A stretch of DNA of 7,156 nt from Puniceicoccales bacterium (GCA_031279675.1 JAITIB010000116.1:1-7156); one strand, 5' to 3'; positions 1 through 6,297 are shown, counted from the first letter of the stretch. The notes: generated by a model from the sequence alone, not told the origin. Numbers and translations: made by a program.

Positions 1-83
1 CATGGTGAGAGGAGTCGGACGAGTTGGAGGAAATGTCAGGATGGGTTGATGGAGCTTGGTCGGGAAAAACGGGGAAAGTTCAC

Positions 84-115
84 GCGGAGGCGCGGAGACG
101 CGGAGGCGTGGACGG
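84..115. repeat. Period-8 GC-rich repeat, four units
   Basis: Four consecutive 8-base units read GCGGAGGC, GCGGAGAC, GCGGAGGC and GTGGACGG, preceded by TTCAC. From general familiarity, similar runs alternating GCGGAG-type units occur as dispersed intergenic repeats in several bacterial phyla, and often produce spurious Arg-rich predicted proteins. Nothing here shows mobility or function. The unit structure is directly visible; the dispersed nature is recollection. Confidence 0.5.
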
Positions 116-414
116 ACAAAGATCGAGACGGCGCACCGCATCGATTCGCTCCGAGAAGAGCGGGCGGCTCCCCCCTACCCTGCCCCACACGCAGCACCCC
201 CAACGGTACGGACCGCTGAGAGGCAACGATTGTTTGGTAATATCGGGGCGAGTTCATGACTGAGTGAGCGCCACGGGAACACTTCCCTCGCACGAAGTCA
301 AGCAGCATTCCAAAAAAATAATCAGAAAACATCCACACAATCTGCCTTGACGAAACACCGCGTCCCCACATCCTTTCGCGCGCTTATCGAATTTTGGCCA
401 TTATCGGGAAATTC

Positions 415-428
415 TCCAATTAATTGGA
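415..428. promoter_or_regulatory. Perfect 14-bp AT-rich palindrome, possible operator
   Basis: TCCAATTAATTGGA is identical to its own reverse complement. It sits in the AT-rich part of the upstream region, 187 bases before the start codon at 616. Two TTATCG hexamers lie just upstream at 384-389 and 401-406. A dimeric regulator site is a reasonable guess, but the protein is unknown and no promoter elements could be placed around it. Confidence 0.3.
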
Positions 429-495
429 CGCAGGTTGAGCATGAGAGCAGCGGTTGTCGTAAAGTCGTGGGGAGAGGCGCTGGACGCAGGTGGAG
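425..495 (+). repeat. Imperfect 15-bp direct repeat, 56-bp spacing
   Basis: The sequence at 425-439 (TGGACGCAGGTTGAG) recurs at 481-495 with one mismatch in 15. The first copy overlaps the right end of the palindrome at 415-428. This could be a paired protein-binding site or a remnant of a local duplication; the bases between the copies are not themselves repeated. Confidence 0.3.
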
Positions 496-603
496 TCCTC
501 TTCGAGGGGGGCCGTGACGCCCCTGTTTCCCACACGCTGTTGCATAAAACGGGTTGCGCAGGGGCAATGTTGTGCTTGCCGCGCGGGAAAGAGGCGTTTC
601 CTT

Positions 604-610
604 GGAGGGG
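604..610 (+). promoter_or_regulatory. Strong Shine-Dalgarno site that fixes the start at 616
   Basis: GGAGGGG lies just upstream of ATG at 616; the GGAGG core (604-608) is seven bases from the start codon, which is near the optimum. This decides the start over the longer open frame from 490, whose extra residues have no family resemblance. It is the only strong Shine-Dalgarno match before any complete gene in the window. Confidence 0.85.
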
Positions 611-615
611 TTTTT

Positions 616-3288
616 ATGACCATGCCTGCTGTTGTTTCTTCCGGTTCGAAGCGTCCGCGTTTTCCGCGGAAGTGGATTTATTTTGGAGTGTTCCTGTTGT
701 TGGTGATTGCCTCAAATGTGACACGCCATTTTTTCCCGTTGGGCAGGACATTGGGGGAGGGGCAGCGGGTTGTCACCGTGCGGCAGTTTGTCGGGAAGGA
801 TGAGGTGGCGGCACCGGCGGAAGAAGCAGTGCCGATGGTGCGCGTGGCGTTCCGGGATTTGCGTCCGGGAGGCGGGGTGGACGCGCCGGTGTTGGTGTTG
901 TTGCACGGGGCGCCGGGGGATTCGTCGTCGTTTGATGCGCTGGTCGGGAAACTTGCGCCGGAGTTTCGTATTATTGTCCCTGATCTGCCCGGGGCAGGCG
1001 CGTCACAGCGTGATGTGGAGGATTATTCGGCGGAGGCGACGGCACATGCGATGCTGTCCGTGCTTGAGGGGTTGGGCGTGAAGGGGGCGCACTTGCTTGG
1101 TGTCGGGCAGGGGGGCGCGGTGGCGTTGCGGATGGCGCATGCGGCGCCGGAGCGTGTGCGTTCGCTTGCGCTGGTGTCCTCGGTTGGCGTTCAGGAGTTT
1201 GATTTGATGGGGAATCATTTGGTGAACAAGATTGTTTACGGTTTCCACATGGCGTTCATCGGGATTGCGCAGAATGTGCTGCCGCATTTTGGGTTGCTTG
1301 ATTATTCGCCGGTGAACACGGCCTATGCGCGGCTGTTTTGGGACGGGAATCTTCTGGAGGTGAAAGAGCAACTGCGCGGATACGCTGGGCCGCTGTTCAT
1401 TGCGCATGGCCGGGAGGATCTTCTGGTGCCCGTGGAAGCGGCGGAGTATTCGGCACGGCTCGCGCCGCAGTCCCGGACATTTTTCACGGAGGGCGGACAC
1501 CGGGTGTTCCTCGGCGAGCGGGTGGGCGAGCTCGCGGAGGAGTGGACACGGTTTGTGCGCGATGCCAACGCGGGGATGGGAGGGAGGGACGCCACCGTGG
1601 CGTTGGAGGACGTGCCCGCGCCCCCGCGCGCCGAGGGGATGCGGCTGTGGGTGTTGATGTTGATAATCATTGTTTGCGCATTTGTGGCGGAGGATCCGAC
1701 GTGCCTGGCCTCGGGGTTGTTGGTGGCGCAGGGGGTGTTGAGTTTCACGGCGGCCACGGTGGCGTGCCTCATCAGCATTGTCGTTGGCGATTTCACGCTG
1801 TATCTCATCGGCTATGTGCTGGGGCGGCCCGCGTTGCGCAAGGCGCCGTTGAAGTGGATCATCGCGGAATACGAGATTGATCGCATGGCGGGGTGGTTTG
1901 AGAAAAAGGGGTTCCAGGGCTTGTTGCTGATCATCACGTCACGTTTCATCCCCGCGAGCCGGCTGCCCACGTTTGTGTGCGCGGGAGTGATGCGTTTGAG
2001 CCTGTGGCGATTGGGCATTTTGTTCTTTGTGGCGGCGGCGCTCTGGACGCCGCCGTTGATCCTGCTTGCGGAGAGCGTGGGCGAGACCGTCATCGGGAAG
2101 TTTGAGCATTGGAAAAAGAGTGCGATGTGGATCGCCCTCGGGGTGTTGTTTTTCGCATGGTTTCTGTTCCATGTCCTTGCCCCCGCGCTGACGTGGCGCG
2201 GGCGGCGGATGCTGGTGATGAAGGTGCGGCGATGGAGCCGGCACGAATTCTGGCCCTCGTGGCTGCTCTACGGGCCGGTGGCGGCGGTGGTGCTCTGGGG
2301 CGGGCTGAAACGTTTTCGCCTTGGCAGCATTGCGGCGGCGAACCCGGGGTTGGGCTGGCTGGGCGGGTTCACGGGCGAGGCAAAGAGCGAGACCTTGGCG
2401 GCGTTTGCGCGCGCGGCTCCGGGGACGGCACGGGTTGCGCGCTGGAGGGCGATTCCCGGTGGCGTCGGGCGCGGGGCGCCGTCGATAGAGGAGCGCGCGG
2501 GATTGGCGCGACGTTTCATGGAGGAAAACGCGCTGGCCTATCCGGTGGCGTTGAAGCCCGACGTGGGTGATGACGGGTTGGGGGTGAACCGCATCGCCAA
2601 CGATGCGCAGCTGTCCGAGTGGCTGGGCCGGTTCAAGGAGGATGCGCTGGCGCAGGAGTGGGTGGAGGGTGAGGAGTTTGAAGTGGTGTGGTGCCGCCTG
2701 CCAGGCGAGACGCGCGGACGAGTGCTGGCTGTTGTGGAAAAACGTCCCGTGTCCGTCGCTGGTGACGGGCAGCGGACACTTGAGGAGCTGATTTGGGCGG
2801 ATGACCGCACCGTGTCGCGCGGGAATCTCTACCTGCGGCTGAATTGGCGACAGGCAGGCACCGTCATCCCCGCCGGTGAGCGCGTGGTGCTTGGCTGTGT
2901 GGGAACGCACCGTTGCGGAGCGCAACTGGTGGACCGCCAGGAGTTGAGGACAGAGGCACTGGCAGGGGCGCTCGACAAGGTGGCGGACAGCGTTGGCGGC
3001 CTGCACTACCTTGTTTACGACCTGCGCGTCGCGGATGCGGCAACATTGCGCACCGGACAAGGCTGGACGATAACAGGGGTGTCGGGCGCGGGCACGGTAA
3101 GCTCGCGCCTGCACGACCAATATGTCCGGCTCGGATACGCGATTGCAAGCGCGCGGCGGCAAGTGCACGTGGCACTGGCCGCCGCGGATGTGTCGCGGGC
3201 GGGCGGACACAAACCGCCGGCATCGCTCGGGATGCTGGCCGCGTGGGGCGAAGCGCGCGGACGGCAAATGGTGGATTTGCGCAATTAA
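616..3288 (+). CDS. Three-domain membrane protein: alpha/beta-hydrolase fold, DedA (VTT) domain, ATP-grasp domain
   Basis: The product has 890 residues. A basic N-terminus and a membrane helix (about 20-34) precede an alpha/beta-hydrolase fold (about 88-318), predicted to lie outside the cytoplasm. It shows the H97-G98 oxyanion motif, acid D268 and H295, but the nucleophile elbow reads G162-V-G164-Q-G166, so the catalytic Ser is replaced by Gly. A helix at about 343-357 leads into a DedA/VTT domain (about 358-520) with E359-D360, G391-D392 and the signature R443-x-x-P446-x-x-R449 followed by G457. More helices lie near 380-402, 463-485, 502-522 and 545-562. The motif A-A-N-P-G (573-577) then leads to an ATP-grasp fold (about 625-840): K647 in a L-K-P context, a Gly-rich loop 651-657, E-W-V-E-G-E-E (681-687) and G-D-G (716-718). 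The expected metal-binding E-x-N reads G821-V-S823. DedA relatives move undecaprenyl phosphate or phospholipids, so an envelope-lipid role is inferred; substrate unknown. Domain calls are firm, activity is doubtful. Confidence 0.88.
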   Translation: MTMPAVVSSGSKRPRFPRKWIYFGVFLLLVIASNVTRHFFPLGRTLGEGQRVVTVRQFVGKDEVAAPAEEAVPMVRVAFRDLRPGGGVDAPVLVLLHGAPGDSSSFDALVGKLAPEFRIIVPDLPGAGASQRDVEDYSAEATAHAMLSVLEGLGVKGAHLLGVGQGGAVALRMAHAAPERVRSLALVSSVGVQEFDLMGNHLVNKIVYGFHMAFIGIAQNVLPHFGLLDYSPVNTAYARLFWDGNLLEVKEQLRGYAGPLFIAHGREDLLVPVEAAEYSARLAPQSRTFFTEGGHRVFLGERVGELAEEWTRFVRDANAGMGGRDATVALEDVPAPPRAEGMRLWVLMLIIIVCAFVAEDPTCLASGLLVAQGVLSFTAATVACLISIVVGDFTLYLIGYVLGRPALRKAPLKWIIAEYEIDRMAGWFEKKGFQGLLLIITSRFIPASRLPTFVCAGVMRLSLWRLGILFFVAAALWTPPLILLAESVGETVIGKFEHWKKSAMWIALGVLFFAWFLFHVLAPALTWRGRRMLVMKVRRWSRHEFWPSWLLYGPVAAVVLWGGLKRFRLGSIAAANPGLGWLGGFTGEAKSETLAAFARAAPGTARVARWRAIPGGVGRGAPSIEERAGLARRFMEENALAYPVALKPDVGDDGLGVNRIANDAQLSEWLGRFKEDALAQEWVEGEEFEVVWCRLPGETRGRVLAVVEKRPVSVAGDGQRTLEELIWADDRTVSRGNLYLRLNWRQAGTVIPAGERVVLGCVGTHRCGAQLVDRQELRTEALAGALDKVADSVGGLHYLVYDLRVADAATLRTGQGWTITGVSGAGTVSSRLHDQYVRLGYAIASARRQVHVALAAADVSRAGGHKPPASLGMLAAWGEARGRQMVDLRN

Positions 3289-3360
3289 AAAGAAGGGCGC
3301 GCCAATTTTCCACACCGCGACGAAGCAGTTTCCCGGCTCGACACCACCCGGAAGCCCGTT

Positions 3361-3375
3361 ATGGGAACGTCCCAT
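3361..3375. promoter_or_regulatory. Perfect inverted repeat with T-N11-A spacing over the lysR start, candidate autoregulatory LysR box
   Basis: ATGGGA and TCCCAT flank the three bases ACG, giving perfect 6-bp arms. T at 3362 and A at 3374 are separated by 11 bases inside an interrupted dyad, the classical layout of LysR-type recognition sites. The right arm contains the first two bases of the lysR start codon (3374-3376), so a bound regulator, or the hairpin in the mRNA, could block transcription or initiation. The symmetry is seen directly; binding is inferred. Confidence 0.4.
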
Positions 3376-4255
3376 GCACATTGAAAACTTCAAAGTTTTC
3401 TCCGATCTGGTCGAAAACCAGAGTTTTTCCCGTGCCGCCAAAATCAACGGGATCACCCAGTCCGCGGTCAGCCAGCAACTGCGCGCAATGGAGAAACACT
3501 TCCAAGTGCTCATCGTTGACCGCAGCCAGAAACGTTTCAAGCTCACGCGCGAAGGCGAAAAACTCTACGAGTCCACAAAAGAAATTGCCCAACACTACGC
3601 ACGCATCGCCGGAAAATTGAAGGAAATGCAAAAAATCATCAATGGCACCATCCACATCGCCACCATCCGCAGCATCGGGCTGTATGAACTGCCGCCATTT
3701 GTGAAACAATTCCTCACCGCGCACCCCACCGTGGACCTGCGCATCGAATACCGCCGCTCCAACCTCGTCACCGAAGACGTGTTGAACGGAAACGTGGACC
3801 TCGGCCTCGTCGCCTACCCCGAGGAAAACCCCCGGCTCAAGGTCATCCCCTTCACCGAGGACCCCCTCGTCATCATCTGCACCCCAAGCCACCCGCTCGC
3901 CACCCGCGGCACACTCAAAGCCACCGAGTTCGCCAAGCAACACATCCTCGGCTTCGACCCGGACATCCCCACACGCAAAGCCACCGACCACGCCTTCCGC
4001 ACCATGAACATACAGTTCCCCATTCGCATGGAATTTGACAACATCGAGACCCTCAAGCACGCCGCCGAAGCCGGCCTCGGCCTCGCCCTCGTCCCCGCCT
4101 CCACCATCCGGCAGGAACTCGCCCAACACACCCTCTCCAGCCTCGAACTCGAAGACCGGCGCATCACCCGCCCCCTCGCCATCATCCACCGCAAAAACAG
4201 TGTCCTTAGCCCGGCGACGAAAAAACTCGTCCAACTCATGGCCCACCAACGATAG
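3374..4255 (+). CDS. LysR-type transcriptional regulator
   Basis: The product has 293 residues, the normal length for the family. Residues 1-60 form the winged helix-turn-helix DNA-binding domain; F18-S-R-A-A through S33-Q-Q-L-R37 is the canonical helix-turn-helix, followed by a linker helix to about residue 85. Residues of about 88-293 form the effector-binding periplasmic-binding-protein fold, with V-D-L-G-L-V (about 137-142) and an L-A-L-V-P stretch near residue 240. The effector domain resembles CysL/CysB-like regulators, but the ligand cannot be read from sequence. I chose ATG 3374 because the M-H-I-E-N-F start matches the usual family N-terminus; the frame is open further upstream into the preceding gene, without family similarity. 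Ribosome binding is weak (GGGA at 3363-3366). serA follows 52 bp downstream on the same strand, so control of serine synthesis or simple co-transcription is plausible. The gene is rich in C-ending codons, unlike its upstream neighbour. Confidence 0.95.
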   Translation: MHIENFKVFSDLVENQSFSRAAKINGITQSAVSQQLRAMEKHFQVLIVDRSQKRFKLTREGEKLYESTKEIAQHYARIAGKLKEMQKIINGTIHIATIRSIGLYELPPFVKQFLTAHPTVDLRIEYRRSNLVTEDVLNGNVDLGLVAYPEENPRLKVIPFTEDPLVIICTPSHPLATRGTLKATEFAKQHILGFDPDIPTRKATDHAFRTMNIQFPIRMEFDNIETLKHAAEAGLGLALVPASTIRQELAQHTLSSLELEDRRITRPLAIIHRKNSVLSPATKKLVQLMAHQR

Positions 4256-4307
4256 CCCGCCACCCACCACACCTTTCACCACCAAAACACAGACAACAAA
4301 CAAGCAT
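4256..4307 (+). promoter_or_regulatory. G-poor leader before serA without a Shine-Dalgarno site
   Basis: The 52 bases between lysR and serA consist almost entirely of A and C with a few T and only three or four G. No GGAGG-like motif and no hairpin is visible. The short gap suggests co-transcription with lysR, although a promoter inside lysR cannot be excluded. Such an unstructured A/C-rich leader could support initiation without Shine-Dalgarno pairing. Confidence 0.4.
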
Positions 4308-5912
4308 ATGGAAGAGAAAAAGAAAATCCTCATCGCCGACAAAATTTCGCCCAGCGGCATCGCATGGCTCAAACAACAGCCCACGCTCGAAGTCATCGAA
4401 GCCCAAGGCACCCCGCCCGAAAAACTCCCCCCCCTCGTCGCCAACGCCGCCGCAATCCTCGTCCGCAGCGAAACCCGCATCACCCGCGAAATCATGGACG
4501 CGGCCCCCAAGCTCGAATGCGTCGGGCGCGCCGGCGTCGGCGTGGACAACATCGACATCGACGCCGCCACCGAGCGCGGCATCATCGTCATGAACACCCC
4601 CAGCGGCAACACCATCGCCACCGCCGAGCTCACCTTCACCCATCTCCTCTGCTGCGCCCGCCCCGTCCCCGCCGCCGCCGCCTCGATGCGCGCCGGCAAA
4701 TGGGACCGCAAAAACTACTCCGGCACCGAGCTCCACGGAAAAACACTCGGCATCCTCGGCCTCGGACGCATCGGCACCGAAGTCGCCAAACGCGCGCTCG
4801 CCTTCGGCATGAAAGTCCTCGCCCATGACCCCTATCTCACCGAGGCCCGCGCCAAAACACTCGGCATCGAGACCGCAACCCAGGACACACTCTACGCCCA
4901 AGCCGACTACATCACCGTCCACATGCCCCTCACTCCCCAAACCGAGAACATGATCGACGCCACCGCCATCGCCAAAATGAAACAGGGCGTCCACATCATC
5001 AACGTCGCCCGCGGGGGACTCGTCAACGAAACCGCCCTCGCCGAAGCGCTCCACTCCGGCAAAGTCGCCACCGCCGGCCTCGACGTCTTCACCCAGGAAC
5101 CCCTCCCCCCCGACTCCCCCCTGCGCACCCCCCCCACCCTCACCCTCACGCCACACCTCGGAGCCTCCACCACCGAAGCCCAGGAAAGCGTCGGCATCGA
5201 AATCGCCCAAGCCGTCGCCCAAGTCCTCAACGGCGGCCCCATCTGCAACGCCGTCAACATGCCCAGCATCGACCCGCGTTCGCTCCAGCAACTGCGCCCC
5301 TTCCTCGCGCTCGCCGAAAAACTCGGCACCCTCCTCGAACAACTCGCCCCCCCGCGCGTCGAACAAATCCGCATCACCTACTGGGGCACGCTCACCGACT
5401 ACGACACGCTCCCCCTCTCACGGGCCATCCAGCGCGGCTACCTGCGCCGCGTCAGCGGCACGCACGTCAACGACGTCAACGCCCCCCACCTCATCAAACG
5501 GCTCGGCATCGACGTCCAAGTCACCCAATCCAACACCGAACCCGATTACAAAGACCTCCTCCAGGTCGAAGCCCAGTGCGCGCACGGCAAAACACGCCGT
5601 CTCGCCGGCACCGTCATCGGAAAAAACCACTCTCCCCGCATCGTCAGCATAGACCAGCTCGAGCTCGAATTCCGCCCCCAGGGAACACTCCTCGTCACCG
5701 AGACACGTGACCTCCCCGGCATCGTCGGCGACATCGGCACCCACATGGGGCAAAGCCAGATCAACATCGCCAACATGGCGCTAAGCCGCGGCACCGACGC
5801 CAACGACCACGCCATCGCCGTTTACCAACTCAGCGGCACACCGGACAACACCACCCTCCAGCGCATCCGCCAAAATCCCGCCATACTCGACGCCCGCATC
5901 GTCATCGCATAA
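4308..5912 (+). CDS. serA: D-3-phosphoglycerate dehydrogenase, long form with ACT domain
   Basis: SerA oxidises 3-phosphoglycerate to 3-phosphohydroxypyruvate with NAD, the first step of the phosphorylated serine pathway, in the cytoplasm. The 534-residue product matches the long (type I) form. The substrate-binding part (about 7-100 and 285-318) surrounds a Rossmann domain with G151-L-G153-R-I-G156 and D174, typical for NAD. The catalytic residues of the D-2-hydroxyacid dehydrogenase family are all present: R235 (A-R-G-G), E264 and H283 (P-H-L-G-A-S). N-A-V-N-M-P (314-319) ends the catalytic core. An intervening (ASB) domain covers about 325-455, and a C-terminal ACT domain (460-534) carries D468-L-P-G471 and I-N-I-A-N (485-489), suggesting feedback inhibition by serine. 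The start at 4308 gives the usual short N-terminus before the first beta strand; the frame is open into lysR but that part is not family-like. Codon use is extremely C-rich (CTC, GTC, ATC, CCC), consistent with, though not proof of, strong expression. Confidence 0.97.
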   Translation: MEEKKKILIADKISPSGIAWLKQQPTLEVIEAQGTPPEKLPPLVANAAAILVRSETRITREIMDAAPKLECVGRAGVGVDNIDIDAATERGIIVMNTPSGNTIATAELTFTHLLCCARPVPAAAASMRAGKWDRKNYSGTELHGKTLGILGLGRIGTEVAKRALAFGMKVLAHDPYLTEARAKTLGIETATQDTLYAQADYITVHMPLTPQTENMIDATAIAKMKQGVHIINVARGGLVNETALAEALHSGKVATAGLDVFTQEPLPPDSPLRTPPTLTLTPHLGASTTEAQESVGIEIAQAVAQVLNGGPICNAVNMPSIDPRSLQQLRPFLALAEKLGTLLEQLAPPRVEQIRITYWGTLTDYDTLPLSRAIQRGYLRRVSGTHVNDVNAPHLIKRLGIDVQVTQSNTEPDYKDLLQVEAQCAHGKTRRLAGTVIGKNHSPRIVSIDQLELEFRPQGTLLVTETRDLPGIVGDIGTHMGQSQINIANMALSRGTDANDHAIAVYQLSGTPDNTTLQRIRQNPAILDARIVIA

Positions 5913-5936
5913 GCACCCCGACCGCACCCCTCTCAC

Positions 5937-5987
5937 GCAAAAAAACCGTCGGATTTTTCGCATTACAATCCCGTCCCAACCCGGGAT
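5937..5987. terminator. Weak hairpins after serA, possible terminator
   Basis: Two small inverted repeats follow the serA stop. At 5937-5961 an A-run and a T-run flank CC-GTC-GG, giving five A-T pairs and a two-pair GC tip with mismatches. At 5968-5987 ATCCCG and CGGGAT form perfect 6-bp arms around an 8-base loop. Neither is followed by a proper T-tract, so a standard intrinsic terminator is not established; the first could act weakly in either direction. These are the only termination-like structures close to the serA end. Confidence 0.25.
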
Positions 5988-6032
5988 GCGGCGCTCACCA
6001 TACCCTTATGCCCACCAAGAAAAGCCCCAAAA

Positions 6033-6076
6033 CCCAGGGCGTTGCCCCGGGCTATCACATGACGCCCCGTTGAGGC
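6033..6076. repeat. Double-hairpin GC-rich element
   Basis: Two adjacent stem-loops share the same GTT loop. The first has arms CCCAGGGC (6033-6040) and GCCCCGGG (6044-6051) with one mismatch; the second has GCCCC (6064-6068) and GAGGC (6072-6076), also with one mismatch. Twelve bases separate them. I recall similar CCCAGGGCGTTGCCC... elements scattered through verrucomicrobial and planctomycetal genomes, which would make this a decayed copy of a REP-like dispersed repeat. The paired structure is visible; the wider distribution is recollection. Confidence 0.5.
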
Positions 6077-6146
6077 TGGCCCAACCGCCGCGCGCGTTGG
6101 CGGCGGAGGAATTTCAGGAAAAACGCGGGCGCGGACACAAACGGAA

Positions 6147-6164
6147 CGGCGACTTTAGTCGCCG
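6147..6164. repeat. 8-bp perfect hairpin with TT centre
   Basis: CGGCGACT (6147-6154) and AGTCGCCG (6157-6164) are perfect complements around two T residues. Because the loop is too short for a normal stem-loop, the innermost pairs would open in RNA. The motif resembles small palindromes I associate with dispersed repeats in GC-rich Verrucomicrobiota, but that is memory, not a search. Confidence 0.45.
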
Positions 6165-6297
6165 AGCTTTCCCGGATCCGTTTCGCAAACACAAAACGCC
6201 TTCCGAGTGTCGGCGTCTGTTCCGAGCGAAGCGACAAGACCGGGCGCGGAGCGAACCGGATCAGCCGCCGTTCCGTCCTCCGCAAACGCCGCAGGCG

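Larger units (their letters stand above)
1..615. other. Non-coding region upstream of the three-domain membrane protein
   Basis: I find no convincing gene here. Short open frames exist on both strands, but they overlap each other, have no recognisable domains, and their translations are dominated by Arg, Gly and Ser from GC-rich repeats. The first 120 bases contain a period-8 repeat. Bases of about 300-430 are clearly more AT-rich than the flanks and contain a perfect palindrome (415-428), which fits a promoter or operator zone for the gene starting at 616. I could not assign a -35/-10 pair: TTGACG at 347-352 has no acceptable -10 partner at 16-18 bp. The left edge may hold the 3' end of a neighbouring transcript that lies outside the window. 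Confidence 0.6.

Noticed and set aside
84..115. CRISPR-like or microsatellite array
   Set aside because: Units are 8 bases with no spacers and only four copies, so it is neither a CRISPR array nor a long microsatellite.
347..352. TTGACG as a -35 promoter element
   Set aside because: No acceptable -10 hexamer lies 16-18 bases downstream; one hexamer match is not enough.
490..615. N-terminal extension of the three-domain protein from 490
   Set aside because: The extra 42 residues include several scattered Cys and Arg and do not resemble a signal or domain; ATG 616 has a well-placed GGAGGGG and a natural basic N-terminus before the first helix.
435..803. 122-residue plus-strand open frame overlapping the start of the three-domain gene
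   Set aside because: It overlaps the gene with the strong Shine-Dalgarno site in another frame, and shows no domain or signal.
3289..3373. Terminator between the three-domain gene and lysR
   Set aside because: Only a short GGCGCGCC palindrome (3296-3303) and a mismatched 7-bp pairing of TTCCCGG with CCCGGAA are seen, with no T-tract after a stable stem.
1939..3546. 535-residue open frame on the minus strand
   Set aside because: It lies antisense to the three-domain gene and runs into lysR. Its translation is rich in H, R, P and Q with no domain, as expected for a shadow of GC-rich coding sequence.
3359..4711. 450-residue open frame on the minus strand
   Set aside because: Antisense to lysR and serA; the translation is dominated by G, V, E, D and F, the mirror of C-rich codon use, with no recognisable motif.
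4236..5366. 376-residue minus-strand open frame rich in G, D and E
   Set aside because: Exact antisense of the SerA catalytic domain; the glycine/acid-rich composition follows from CTC, GTC and GCC codons on the other strand.
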